Shown here: one piece after another, positions 45,301 to 57,520 of the stretch
How the letters are laid out: each line of letters opens with the position of its first letter
Position numbering within the stretch: the first letter of the stretch is position 1
NCBI GenBank assembly: GCA_036346225.1
Contig: JARFIW010001480.1
Coordinates: forward strand, 8,339,001-8,403,000
Source: Platerodrilus igneus
Lineage: Eukaryota; Arthropoda; Insecta; Coleoptera; Lycidae
Reading direction: 5' to 3'
Length of the DNA: 64,000 nt
Translations under genes and position numbers: made by a program
Notes under the pieces: model-generated
The model's database searches: none
What the model saw: the letters and a program-made list of their open reading frames with translations, nothing else
What the model was told of the DNA's origin: nothing

Positions 45301-48075
45301 GTCTCTACATTTCATATATCAAAAAGCATAGTAGACACAGTAGACACATACAGGTTGGCATTATCTATATGTCACTAAATTGGGTAAGCGATAGAGATTG
45401 ATTGGCTACACAAAAACCTATAAGGCATTTTACTCTTAGATCGATTTTTAAATACCTGACCTAAGTCAACTTAAGTAAATGTTTTAGAACTGCTAATTTG
45501 TTACATGTTTTAAAGAAGTAACTCACTTGTGCTAGCGTTATCTTAAATCATTTTAAGCACAAGTGTTCCAAATGACAACCGCCTTTACACAATTCACTAA
45601 ACTACACAAAATAACTTTGATTACCTAAAATCTAGTATAATTACAGTTAAGTCACAACACTACGTTTAAGTGTATTACCAAAGCAAGTAATGGAACTGCA
45701 TCATTCATTGAAAGAGTATAATCAAGTCAAAGCTGCTGAATTGTAGAACGTCAAGATTATGGGGTCAGAAATCTAATACAGTCGACCAACTCAGCATAAT
45801 GAAATTTTATTCTTTGTTGTGATTATCATCAAAATTTCCGTATATTTTAAAATTTTTTTAAACTGATTTTAGTAGAAGCTAAAGTGCATTGTTGGTCGAC
45901 TTTAAAAAATCATGTTTTGCATATTCGATTCGTGACGTAGCAAAAATTGCAGGAGTTCTAAAACAGTTTGGACATTTTTTGTGGGTACGTTTGTAGCTTA
46001 ACTATTCGTTTTAGACCAAAGGTTGATTAACAAATTTTGTTTGTTCCATCGGTTTCTACGCCCCCTTTAAATTAATCACAAAACTACTGCCACCCTGTAT
46101 ACATAGATAAGGTAACCAATTCATAAATGTGTTAACCTGTTACGTGCCTTTGCCACTTAAACATTGTTTCTAGGTTAAGTTTTGATATACGGGAGTTTCG
46201 CGCCATAATTTCAAATATGCGGTGCGCGGGAATTTTAAATAGACTAGGCGGTACTTCCGTACGTCATAGTAGTGAGTTTGCGCAGATTGCACAACACTAG
46301 AGGGGTAGATGAATAACTTCGTGCGGATGTGAAAAAGACAAAGGAGTGGGGAGGTTTTTCCGGTTCTCTCTCTATAACGTAGCTTTTTCGCCAATACCTT
46401 TGAGCAGAGTGGTCGCTTTTCTGGTAACGTATCGTTAGGTTTACCTATGTAGATATCCTACCTAATTATCTTTGTTTGTCTACCCTCATACCTTATTTTT
46501 CCCGCCCAATCCCTACATAGGTAAGACATCTGCCGCCACCTAGGCGCACCGATCTCCACGACTGAGGATGAAGACCTCATGGCTACCTTAGCTGGCCGGA
46601 GCTGATCGAACGCTTTTGAGAGCGTCGACGTATCATCTCTAATCCTTCCGGGAGGAGCCCTGATTGGACTTGGTTAGGAGCCTACCCTAGCGCAACTTCG
46701 GGCGAAGGCAGGAACCAAACTTGACGAAATAAGGTCATCGCTTTAATTATGATTTTTCAAGATATTGCTGCAACACACCAGTTATTACAACAAACATTTC
46801 AACTGTCCAAATTTAATCGAGAAGTTAAAGGAGAAAGAACAAACGCTTTCGCGAAAATCGTGTAAATATTAAAATTTTTAAGATTCCTAAGTGCGACATT
46901 TGCATGCATCTTTTGTTTGTGAGGAATCGCGAATCCAAAGTCCCAGATTTATAATTATATTGCGATACGCCAGTTGGCGGCTATATATATCAAACACGAC
47001 ATCATTCATCCAGAGTTAAAGACCAACTCTTTTTATTACAATCGACAAACAAGATATCCCATTAGGAAATGTGCGCTCGCTATTACCACTACAAGTTGCT
47101 ACATAGTGAACCAAGAATATTAAAATTGCGATACGTGTATGTTTGCTCAAGGCAAACACCTTTTCTTAAACGACACAATCTAAGGAATCCTTACACAAAC
47201 AAGTACAGATGTTCCAAAAGAAACATATTGGAAATTAGAACTTGTATTTTACTATATACGGAGTATATTATTACGGATAATATTATTGTTGATTATTTTA
47301 TGGGGTTGAAGGGTTGAATTTTGGATAATTGTTTAAAAATTGCTTATATGAATTTTTGGAACATTACAGACCAGAATACAAAATTTCTATTTCAAAGTAA
47401 ATAAAATAATAATTTGAAATGTACGATTATTCAGTAGGATGTCGCCATCATAAAATTTGAGTAATTTCAAAAACATATGGAGGCGTTTAACAAAATTCGT
47501 ACAGTCTGATAAAATCAATCATGTTGGAGTAAATATGGTTTCATGCCCAGATGTTACTTCATTTTTGTGTTATTTGGTGGTTTCTGAGACAGAAACTTGC
47601 TGTCATATGGAACACTAGTATAACAAATTTTCACTTAGTCTTCTACAAGAGAGGTGAGCAAGTTTTTGGGAATATATGCTTCAACAGTGGTAATCTTGTG
47701 TCATTAGTGAATTATATAGAATGAACTTAAGAACTTTGTACAAACTAAATTAAATATGCATTCTTCTATATAAATTGATAAGGTGTATTTATTTGTCAAA
47801 CTTTCAAAATTATCGAATTTCTGATTTAATGGTTATGAATCCTTTTCAAGTTGGTATGATTAATCTTGTAATGATTAAAATATATAAATTAAAGTTCCTT
47901 CATAACAAAACAAAGTGAGTATTTTAAGTCAATAAAAGTTTCATGGATTTCCATATTAATTCATAGCCATGTACTACATATACAATCACATATCTATGGT
48001 TGCTATTTAGAGAATTTCATTTGAATTCAAGCTTAAGTTAAACTCAAATATCATAATATTTTTGTAATAGTAAAA
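42313..48075. other. Spacer between the two RTE copies; no gene supported
   Basis: Mostly AT-rich with short frames lacking motifs (43549-43842 and 44262-44462 are Phe/Ile/Cys-rich and look like chance). An inverted tacagggtg end lies near 46093. A GC-richer block is annotated separately. The flanks of the two RTE copies do not match each other, so this is not a large duplication. Confidence 0.4.
46400..46735. repeat. GC-rich block of unknown origin
   Basis: About 330 bases much richer in G+C than the flanks, with several short inverted words (cttttgagagcg, ccttccgggagg, cttcgggcgaag). No reading frame or known repeat recognised. It could be a short interspersed element or a structured RNA relic. 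Confidence 0.3.
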
Positions 48076-48377
48076 TCCACTTCAAATGGACCTGCACCTT
48101 GCCGAAGTTCTAAATTACTAGAACCGGTGAAATGGCTTGCGTGTTCTAATGAGCTAAAGAGCCAAACTACAGGTCCAACCAAAGTAGTAGGGTCGTTAGT
48201 GAGGAACCAGACTAAGACAGGTCCCCGAAAGAGGGCAGCAGCTCTTTCGGTACTTAGATTGGCAGGAACCATAGGGGTTGGTATGGCAGTCTAAGACACA
48301 CTACCGCAATGTGGAAGGCAACGGGAAACCACCACATTATCTCCCAAGTACACAGCGTACTTAAATTGTAACAAACA

Positions 48378-49456
48378 TGATGGCATTCTCTGGGGTAAAA
48401 GATTCCGGAGTTAAAATAGTCCCCCATTCGGATCTCCGCGAGGGGACTACTTCGGAGCATGCGAGCGGAAAGTAAAAAATAAGAGTCGGGAACATTCTGC
48501 GAGTCGGAGCGTGAAATGTTAGAAGTATGAAGCAAGTAGGTAAGCTAGATAACCTAAAAATCGAAATGAATAGGTTATCACTAGACATAGTAGAGATCAG
48601 CAAAGTTCGGTGGGCAGAGGTGGGGGATTTTTGGAGTGGAGACTTCAGGGTAATTCATACAGGAGCAGAGGAAGAAAATTTGGGTGTGGGGATTGCTATG
48701 CGGAAAAAGATAGGATACTGTGTAGAAAATTACTTACAAAAGAACGAAAGAGTACTCATGGTTAGACTAGAATCTAAACCGGTAAACACAGTAATAATAC
48801 AAGTATACATGCCCACCTCTAGCTACAGTGACGAAGAGGTAGAAGCCATCTAGAAAGACATCGAAGACATATTAAGATACGTAGAAGAACATGAAAATTT
48901 AATAATCACGGGGGATTTTAATGCCGTGGTAGGTGAGGGTAGGGAAGGAGCGGTAGTAGGTTTATTTGGTTTAGGCACGAGAAACGACAGAGGAAATAGG
49001 CTGGTAGAATTTTGCGACAAGAACAATTTAATCATCACAAACACATTATTTCAACATCATGCTAGAAGACGATATACGTGGAAGATGCCAGGAGATATAG
49101 GAAGATATCAAATAGATTACATTCTTGTTAGACAACGGTTTAGGAATCAAGTAAAAGACTGTACAAGCTACACAGAAGCAGATATAGACATTGACCACAA
49201 CATCGTAATTATGAAGGCCACACTTAAATTTAAGAATGTGAAAAAAAGAAACGGAAAAAGGCACTTGGACTTAGAGAAACTAAAAGATAAAGATATTCAA
49301 GAAAGATTCGAAAAAAAGTCAAATGAATTGCTCAAAGATATCGGGAAAATATTTGATACTAAGGAAGTAGAAACAGAATGGAATAACATTAAATCCAGCC
49401 TAGACATGGCGGCCAAAGATATTCTGGGGTATACACAAAAAGAAAACCATGGATAA
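48378..49456 (+). pseudogene. RTE-type LINE endonuclease and linker start (copy 2)
   Basis: Same domain order as copy 1: NVRSMKQVGKLDNLKIE, KVRWAEVGDFWSGDF, NTVIIQVYMPTS, then LIITGDFNAVVG (after stop 48851), GLGTRNDRGNRLVEF, RRYTWKMPGD, YQIDYILVRQ and DIDHNIVIM. Here the frame runs on through the linker (48926-49456, 176 codons) where copy 1 is shifted, until a 7-base loss near 49446. The catalytic Glu region reads ISKVRW (copy 1 ISEVQW), a change likely to kill nicking. Confidence 0.88.
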
Positions 49457-51262
49457 CAAAGGATATCCTGAATTTAATAGAAGAAAGTCGAAAATACAAA
49501 AATAAATCAGACAAAACAGGAAAACAGAGATACAATGCCATAAAATGGGAAATTATTCGAAAATGCAGGAAAGCTAAAGAACAATGGCTGGATGAAAAGT
49601 GCAAAGAGGTACAAACGAAGATGGAAATAGGAAAGACAGATGAAGCATACAAATTAATTAGAATGAATTTTAGGGATATAAAACCATATAGCAAAAATAT
49701 GAGGGATGCACAAAGAAATGTCATCATAGAAAACGTAGAGAAAGTGGGTAGATGGCAAGAATATATAGGGAATTTATATGCAGGAGAAAAACTAACTGCA
49801 TTAGAACAGGAATCACACATTGAAAATGATGACTTGGGATATCCTATACTTAGAGATTAGTTTGAATTAGCATTAAAGAGTCTGAAAAATGGTAAGACGC
49901 CGGGTACAGATAAGATGCAAGCAGAAACTCTAAAAGCCGCTGGACAAGCAGTAACAGAACGTCTTTTCCAACTTGTAAGCTATATGTATGAGACAGGCCA
50001 GATACCCAAAGATTTCAAATGTAGCATCATAATAACTATACCAAAAAAGAAAGGCACGGATAGATGTGAAAATTTTCGAACAATAAGTTTGACAGCACAC
50101 GTGTCAAAAATATTAACTAGAATTGTGCAAAGACGAATGGAAAAACGGGCAGAAGAAATACTAGGAGAAGACCAATTTCGGTTTAGGCGAAACAGGGGAA
50201 CACGAGAGGCTATATTAGCTCTGAGAGTGATAATGGAGAAAACAATAGAAAAAGGGGAAAGCGTGTATATAGGGTTTGTAGATCTGGAAAAAGCATTCGA
50301 CAATGTAAAATGGAAAAAATGTTTGAAATACTCAAAAAGATTGGAATGAGTTATAGGAATAGACGAATAGTACATAGCTTATACAAAGAGAAAACAGCAG
50401 TAATAGAATTAGAGCAGGAATGTAGAGAAGTAAACATTAGGAAAGGGGTGAGACAGGGATGTGCCCTATCCCCAATGATTTTTAACTTGTACATAGAAGA
50501 GGCAATGAACACTGTCAGATGCAGGAAGAAGAGTTAGAAGCTGCTCTTAATGAAATGGAAATAGTTCTAACAGAGAGATACGGTATGAAAATTAACAAAA
50601 CTAAAACTAAAGTTCTAGTATGCAAAGGTGGGGAAAATAAATCAAAAAGAAGAATACAAGTATGTAACACGAACATACAAGAGGTTAAGGATTTCTGCTA
50701 CCTAGGAAGCCAAATAACGCAAGATGGGAAAAGCACAAAAGATATAAAACAAAGATTAGCACAAGGTCGTGCTACATTTAACAAGAAAAAGCAACTACAA
50801 GGCTCAAAGACCACGAACATAGAAACAAGGAAAAGATTGCTTAAAACATATGTGTGGAGCACAGCACTGTATGGCTGTAAAGCCTGGACAGTAGGAGAAG
50901 CGAACAAGAAAAAGGTAGATGCTTTTGAAATGGGGTGCTACAAACGTATGATGAAGATATCATGGAGAGACAAAGTTAAGAACGAAGAGGTACTAAAAAT
51001 TGTAACGGAAGAAAGAAATATGTGGAAAACGGTAAAAAAGAGGACAGATAGGATGATAGGCCACATACTACGGCATGAGGGAATAGTGCGGAATATATTA
51101 GAAGCAGAGATAGGAAAAAAGAGTAGAAGAGGCAGACCTAGGTTAGACTACTGCACACAGATAGTAAAAGATGTAGGCTGTAGTGGTTTCGGGGAGATGT
51201 GTAGGCTAGCCCAGAATAGAAATCAATGGAGGTATGCATCCAACCAATCCCAAGATGGATAA
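49457..51262 (+). pseudogene. RTE-type LINE reverse transcriptase (copy 2), catalytic box deleted
   Basis: Pieces 49621-49860, 49915-50349, 50310-50537 and 50519-51262 carry the same blocks as copy 1: KDFKCSIIITIPKKKGTDRC, GEDQFRFRRNRGTREA, IGFVDLEKAFDNVKW, IRKGVRQGCALSPMIFNLYI, KINKTKTKVLV, GRPRLDYCTQI. Between MNTVRC and EELEAAL, 82 bases present in copy 1 (40567-40648) are missing, including the FADD active site, and the frame is shifted. The junction has a 4-base microhomology (aaga). Stop TAA at 51260-51262. Confidence 0.9.
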
Positions 51263-52315
51263 ACTAATGACAAAAAAATAACTGTACTTAAACATGATGA
51301 TAATTATAAGTAACTACAAGAATTGGTTGGGCAATATTCTCGAATAATGTTAAGTGTGAGAAAGGATTTACTGGAAAACCATTACTTCGGCAAATGTCTA
51401 AGTGTTGGGGTGTAGCCACAGGTTGCTTAACCCCCTTCACTGAATCTCGGTGAAATAGGGCATAAAATTAGAAAACAATAGAAGAGGAACGAGCTGTATA
51501 CACATGCTGTGTGAGAATTTCAGGGAACTATGTAGGCTAGCTCAGAATATAAATAAGTGCAGGTACGTGTCCAAGCAGTTTTGAGACGGAAAACCTAATG
51601 ACGAAAAAATAAGCACAGATAAATCTGATGATTAGTATAAACAACTAGTTGTTGGTTGCGAAATATCTGCAACTAATTATGACTGTGCGAAAAGATATAT
51701 TGGAAAATATATTAAATCGGTAAATGGTTAAGTGTTGGGGGAACTTGGCAGCCACAGGCTGCTTACCTCCCTTCACAACCACTGAAGGTCGGAGAAATAG
51801 GGTATATAATTGTAAAACAATAGAAGGTGACCGAACTGCATCTAACAAGAAAGAACAGCGCCTATGAGGAAAGACAACAAACATAGAATAAGAGAAAATT
51901 GTTGAAAGCATATATGTGGAGCACAGCACAGTATGCCTATGAAATATGGGCAGTCTGAAACGCAGACAGAAAAACGGTAGCAGTCTTTTGAAATGCTGTG
52001 CTTCAGATGTATGAGGACGATAGCATGGACATACAAAGATAATAACAAATAGGTTATAGAAATAGTAGGGGAACAAGGATATCTGAGGAAGAAGATAAAA
52101 GAAATAGAAGGGCGGAATACGTTCTAAGGCATTTTTGGGGAATAGTATGGGATATATTACAAGCAGAGATAGGAAAAAAGAGGTAGATGTAGACCTAGAT
52201 CAGATAGTTATAGATGCAGACTGTGCAAATTTCAGGGAAATCTGTAGGTTAGTTCAGAATAGGAAACAATGATGGTACGCGTCTAACCAGTTCCAGGACT
52301 GAAGACCTAATGATG
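51263..52315 (+). repeat. Tandem 3'-tail repeats of RTE copy 2 (units 2 and 3)
   Basis: As in copy 1 but with a fuller third unit: from about 51855 it includes degenerate sequence for the NIETRKRLLK..YVWSTALYG..W segment of the ORF (cataggaa-like, atatgtggagcacagcacag, 51911-51930) down to the terminal CRLAQN block. Hairpins at 51404-51436 (7 bases of the linker lost) and 51733-51771. The whole tail lies inside the 10-bp target-site duplication, so it was part of the inserted unit. Confidence 0.87.
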
Positions 52316-52325
52316 AATAGTAAAA

Positions 52326-53555
52326 ATATAAATTATGAATATTGAGGTTCAGCTTTAGTATCATTTGGAAACTGTGTTGAGATATAAAGTGTTATTCTTA
52401 AAGAATTACAGATATTGTAATTTATAACTTTGTCTAAAAAAATAAATTAAGAAAAAATTACTTATTTTCAATTATAGTAAACTTAACATAAACTCTTTTA
52501 TGGGATAAAGATTTTGATACAAGGTTAACTTATAGAAGAATAGATACATTAAAAGTGTGTATAAGTGCTGAAGTCTTTGATTTTGAAAATTGAGGTAATA
52601 TTTTCTAAAATATTTTGTTGTTGAATTTTTAAGACAAACAGTGAATTCTTTAAAATGACAATATTTATATTTTACAAGTCTTATTTTAGATGACGTATAT
52701 GAGTTTTTGGGTTTTGTTACAGAAAAAGCTTTGCCAAGGGTTTTCGGCGTTTCCCCTTAGTTAAGTTTGTTTAAAGTAGACGTCCGTTATGCTTTGATTA
52801 TTTTTAATGTATTTAAAAAAAGGTACTTCACTTTTTTCATAGAACCCGATATTGTTAACAGATCTGAATCTAAAAAAATTTGTAATTAATTACCGCATTA
52901 AATTTTCACACTTTTTAGACATCTAAAAATATTGACTAACAAATAATTCCTACGAAAAAAATTAAACACAAAACTTATCTATTAATATAAGATTTGAACA
53001 ACAAACACAAATTGGAACTCCCTGCAAAACGACAGAATTATTAAGCGCTAACTAGAAACTTGTTAGTTGCACGCAATATTTCACAGACTCTTTGGCCTTT
53101 TATCTCGGCAATTTTCGCGGCACATGTTCGACCATTCGTTTCTTACACATAAAGGTTAAACACAAAACAGACTAACAAAAGAGCAAAAATGCCTTTAGGT
53201 TAAGTCGCAGTTAACTTTAAAAATCAAATAATAGAAATGTTACGATATTGGAGAGGGAACTTGGCAGACGAAAATCGAGAATTTCTATATTACATCCGGC
53301 GACGTAAACATTGCTATTTTTAATTTATAATTAACGAATATAGAATCAGGAGAGGAAAAAGACACCGCGTTTTAATTAAAAAATTGTACCGGACACGGAT
53401 AGTTCTGAAATAGAGCACTAGTCCGATCAAAAGAGGATGTAACATAACCCTAACCTTAGTAAACAATATTCCAAAACAGTTTGGTTCAACTTCTGTTGAA
53501 AAAGCATTAGTTATACATTCACATAAATGTTTTGTTTATTTAACGCGCGAGGAGT
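52326..53555. other. No gene seen
   Basis: AT-rich spacer without recognised features. Confidence 0.4.
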
Positions 53556-53559
53556 TTTA

Positions 53560-53714
53560 TAATTTTATGTATCAACTTGCCTCCGCGTTATTCTATTGTT
53601 CTAAGTGTCGTTCCTACTTTTCAGCGAAGTGGACTGTAAGGCGATTTATTGGACGTGTTACGTTTACACTATCACATTTTTTTAGGGGTTTATCAATAAA
53701 TTCCCATTCGGCGA

Positions 53715-53720
<6 letters not shown>
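53560..53720 (+). repeat. Dispersed repeat family R, copy b (left half)
   Basis: Matches 17440-17615 in order: tataattttatgtatcaact, gcctccgcg, ttctattgttctaagt, agtggactgtaa, ttaggggtttatcaa, cattcggcgacactat. It stops at a TA run, where copy a continues into the right half. Confidence 0.7.
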
Positions 53721-53751
<31 letters not shown>

Positions 53752-53779
53752 TATATTGTAAGATGACTAATAAAAACGG

Positions 53780-53826
<47 letters not shown>
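53716..53826. repeat. (TA)n microsatellites
   Basis: Two long TA runs (about 53717-53745 and 53781-53826) separated by a short non-repeat sequence. Confidence 0.9.
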
Positions 53827-53827
<1 letters not shown>

Positions 53828-55638
53828 ATATAAAAACTATATACTAAATATTACTCTCTATTTTTAATCTGATATCACTAGGTCGAGATTTTCTTCTTTA
53901 TACTCCAAGCCCAGGGTAATGTCAGATGGAAAACGGCTTTAGACAAAGAAAACTCTTAGGGGTTAAACGGCTAGTAGAGTGTTAGCTCTGGGTAGATCAT
54001 GAGCATGGGTCATGGGTGGATAATCGACCAAAATATTTTTAATAGGCGCCACCGTATTTTTAATACAAGTGCCAACAAAATTTAACTGTGTTTGTATAAG
54101 GGAATGCGGAAACCTTATCTTAACACCACTATCATAGCCATAAAATTTGAATTTCACTCTTTATCACATACTTACCAAAACCTCAACCACCAGATGTCAA
54201 ACAGTTGTCTCAGCTTTACCTGTGAACAAACAAAACACCACATGGACACTATCTGTGTCTTCAAAAGCATATGCCAAAAATAGAATAAATGAATTTAAAC
54301 ATCTGTGAAATACTAAAGGATTCATTTTCATTACTCTGTCTTTTTACTTAAGGAGGATTTGCTCTAGTTTTCTCTTTCCTAATTTAAATGTTGTATAATA
54401 AAACGTCTTTCAAAGGAAACAAAAGGAATTCTATTTATATATAGAAATCTGATTATATACATGTGACTGCAATATATATGCTTACTATCTTGTCATAAAT
54501 TTTTTATAAAAAGAATTTTAGTGAAGTTTAACCTTCAAAATAAATATGTATAAATTGATCATTTCTATAAAATTTAGTTTAAGCAAACATGTCATAATTT
54601 ATTAGTTCATAACACATGATTTTATTTTTACTATAATCATTGAAGCGCTTCCTTGACCATTTACAACAAAGATTGATCATCAGAAAAATAGCGATCATAA
54701 AATGCAACTACTCAAATTTAACTATAATCTACCAAGAAAATACGCGAACTTCAGCACCAATAAAAAGCTTTTACATGACCTGAATGTTTTTAAGCAAAAT
54801 GTGAAAATTAAATCAAGACTGCATCTGGCGTCTAGACTAGGAAACAGAATCTATACTATTCTTCTATCTGACATAAGTTGTCACTCTAAATATCTCAAAA
54901 CACATTGTATGCGTGTACAAATAACTGACAAACTAGATATTTATTCGGTGTGTTATTAACTTTAAAAAACTACTTTATATTTTTGTTACTCTAATAATCA
55001 ACGTAGGAAATCTCATAATAATTTACTATACTTTCAAAGCTACGGAAAGTTTCAAACACTCACGTGCATCCAAATAAACTGCAGGTGCAAAATCATGACG
55101 TCAGCTGTTGTATTTTTCCAGCGTATTAATCATCAGTGAGTTCGAAGTACCAAGATTCTTTGTTGAATAAACCATTTCTATACGGCGTAGTTAAATAGAT
55201 AGAACGAAACCATAACTGCCGCCTCAAATTACTGCGACGAAAATTTATCATAATTTAACATCGAAAATTGTTGTTGCAGACATGTCCATCAGATATTGCA
55301 TGTCTTAAATGATGTATATTATCGTTCCATGTTCTCAACTCAAGTTCTTCTTCTTGACTCTATTAGACGCCTCGTGTTTTAGTCGGGCCATCTTGACTTT
55401 TATCTCTAGTCTACAAAAAGCGACTTCACTCTTGGATGTTTGAAACAAAAGTGCTGATAATTAACTGGACAACGCTTGGTAACAAGCCTCAGAATATATA
55501 TCTTCTAGAATCTATGTGTTATTATGAACATTATACTTTAATTTTTATTGGCTGAATATTTACGAATTAAATGCTTTAAAATTTATCTGTTTTATTATTA
55601 ATTTATTAGGCTTGGTGTAACAAGAAAAAAAATACGTT

Positions 55639-55641
<3 letters not shown>
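53827..55641. other. No gene supported
   Basis: AT-rich; frames such as 54702-54959 lack motifs and lie in low-complexity sequence. Confidence 0.35.

Positions 55642-55680
<39 letters not shown>
55642..55680. repeat. (TA)n microsatellite
   Basis: Uninterrupted TA run immediately left of the inverted repeat. A second run lies at 55862-55892 on its right. Confidence 0.9.
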
Positions 55681-55686
<6 letters not shown>

Positions 55687-55818
55687 AATAAGATGAAATA
55701 GTAACTTAGACTTTTATGCAAAGCCCAAATGATCATTTCAATTACTAGCTCGATTTGAAATGATCATTTGGGCTTTGCATAAAAGTCTCAGTTATTATTT
55801 CATCTTATTCACTATAAT
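55678..55818. repeat. Near-perfect 63-bp inverted repeat (hairpin)
   Basis: Arm 1 is 55678-55740 and arm 2 is 55756-55818. They are reverse complements at 61 of 63 positions around a 15-base loop (attactagctcgatt). TA runs flank both sides. No coding frame. It could be a fold-back element, a small-RNA hairpin or a replication-derived inverted duplication. Confidence 0.92.
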
Positions 55819-55859
55819 ACGATAGTATTTATCAACTTACCTTATGTAATTAACTACCT

Positions 55860-55861
<2 letters not shown>

Positions 55862-55892
<31 letters not shown>
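55862..55892. repeat. (TA)n microsatellite
   Basis: TA run right of the inverted repeat. Confidence 0.9.
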
Positions 55893-55894
<2 letters not shown>

Positions 55895-56027
55895 CTGTGA
55901 TAAGGGGTTGTTTAAGGGTGTATTTTTTAGCAATGATCATGTAGTAATCAGAAATTATAATAGGAAGCAGAAAACTGCATTTATTTAATAGAAAATCGAG
56001 TAATTGGGATAGTTTGTAAATAGTAAG

Positions 56028-56240
56028 CAGTCAATACCCTGTATATAGAGTATAAGTAGTTTTAAGCGACGCAAATAGAAACAATAAGACGCATAGTTAG
56101 CATAGAAATAAGTAATTCATGCATTAGGCAAATAACAAATATTTAACACCCGGTATATAGAGTTTCAGTAAAATTAAGTAAGGCAAATGACGATATTTTT
56201 CAGTAGAAGCAAGCGTATTTAGAAGTAAGCATAGTTCGTA
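56028..56240. repeat. Degenerate tandem repeat, ~120-base unit
   Basis: Two units begin ataccctgtatatagagtat (56034) and acacccggtatatagagttt (56147) and continue with related words (aagcgacgcaaatag / taaggcaaatgacg). A further related word (gaccgtgtatatagaaaata) is near 59447. Unclassified. Confidence 0.45.
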
Positions 56241-56799
56241 TAATTAAACACGCATTCAAAGGATTCTAATCAGTTATGATAATACGGAGATAAGAAATAA
56301 AAGTTAAAGAAGTGCGTACAAACAGTTAACAATTTTTAATAGTAAATGTGATTAAAAATGCGTAAAGAAGTAAACATACTTGAAAATCGAAATTCGTATT
56401 GTATCAGGTATTTGTGTATAATATGGAAACGCAATTATTTTCCCAAAACAACGCATGGTCTGATAACAAGGCATATGTAAGCAAATAACAATTACTCGAA
56501 AGGCCGAGAATGTTACATCAGAAAACCACTTTAAGTGTAGAAAATAGAGAGACCTTATTGGTTAAGATTAGCGACGGGCTTGTAAGCCAAACCCACAGAC
56601 GAAGTGGGATATCAACCATATATTAACAGCGAGAATGATAACGGAGACAGTTTTCAACACAACAAGGCCAAGCCGTGTCACAATGAATCAAAGAGTAACG
56701 CGTACGTAATAATATTTTGATAGTAAAAGTGTTTAATGACAGATAGTGCTACAAATATGAAAATTTATATTGCCGATGAACGTAAGTAGAATTTGGGGA

Positions 56800-56961
56800 A
56801 TTTATTTAAACTAAAATATAATAATAATAGGGCTCCAGAGGGGGACGATAATATTCAAGTTGGACGATAATAAATCTAAGTGTGATAATAATAGTTCTAA
56901 GTCTGAGGCTGGTGAGAATAATTCGAGGAAGATGTAATGAATCTAAGTCTAACAATAATAA
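56800..56961. repeat. Degenerate (gataataa)-rich repeat, left of the Penelope insertion
   Basis: Reiterated gacgataata / gataataata / ctaagtctgagg words. Similar sequence (ccagagggtgatgacaataa, 58564 on) continues right of the Penelope-like element, so the element landed inside this repeat. Confidence 0.5.
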
Positions 56962-56971
56962 ATAATGTTCA

Positions 56972-57520
56972 TTATTCCCTAGTGTTCCAATACCACGTAC
57001 TTTAACATATTTAAAGGATGTTCTTATAGATAGTGATATTGATGATGATAAAGTTGAGGACTATATCAAGCTTGTTTCGCATTGCATGTCCCAGAACTGT
57101 TTTCAATTCAACAACAAGTTGTACGAACAACATGAAGGCACAGCAATGGGAAATAGCTTATCACCTTTCATAGCAAATTTATTTATGTCTCGTTTTGAAA
57201 CCGAGTTAAAAGAAAACTCCAAATACTTCCCAAGAATATGGTTAAGGTACGTGGATGATATTTTTGCAGTTTTTGACACTTCTAAATCAAATGTTTATGA
57301 TTTTCTTAAAGAAATGAATTCAAAATTTCAAAGCATAAAATTTACGCATGAACTAGAGAATAATGGACAATTACCCTTTTAGATACATTAGTAATTAGAA
57401 ATGGTAATAAATTAGAATTTGACATTTATAGAAAAGAAACCAATGTAAATCGCTTTATTTTGTCTTCCTCTAATCATAGCATACAACATAAGTTGGCTTC
57501 ATTTAACTTTTAATTAATAG
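56972..57520 (+). pseudogene. Penelope-like reverse transcriptase, C-terminal half
   Basis: PIPRTLTYLKDVLIDSDIDD and MSQNCFQFNNKLYEQHEGTA lead into AMGNSLSPFIANLFM (RT motif B), RIWLRYVDDIFAVF (catalytic YVDD, residues 55-58 of the frame from 57086) and a thumb part NNGQLPF / DTLVIRNGNKLEFDIYRK, FILSSSNHSIQHKLASFN. QHEGTAMGNxLSP and W.RYVDDIF are diagnostic of Penelope-like RTs, related to telomerase rather than LINE RTs. A one-base loss at ~57378 creates the stop after LPF and another break lies near 57515. Confidence 0.92.

Larger units (their letters stand above)
48076..52315 (+). mobile_element. RTE-type LINE copy 2, near full length with triple tail and TSD
   Basis: Collinear with copy 1 and, by eye, very similar through the 5' UTR, ORF and all three tail units. 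It is flanked by a 10-bp direct repeat aatagtaaaa (48066-48075 and 52316-52325), which fixes both ends; the 3' end is aatgatg. Lesions differ from copy 1: stops in the first part of the endonuclease (TAA near 48471; TGA for the Trp of GAWNV, 48512), stop 48851-48853, a 7-base loss near 49446, stop 49858-49860, a one-base loss near 50317 and an 82-base deletion near 50526. Independent insertion and decay of the same source family. Antisense to sm. Confidence 0.93.

Noticed and set aside
38300..52100. Many 60-216-codon minus-strand frames opposite the RTE copies
   Set aside because: They are antisense shadows of the endonuclease/RT reading frames and recur at matching positions in both copies with no motifs of their own.
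38111..52325. The two RTE copies as one large segmental duplication or as an LTR pair
   Set aside because: Flanks differ, copy 2 has its own 10-bp target-site duplication, and the sequence is a complete LINE rather than a terminal repeat.
55095..55150. ctgatga word on the minus strand as a second hammerhead
   Set aside because: No stem II can form between it and the following gaaa-like word, and no stem III or cleavage triplet follows.
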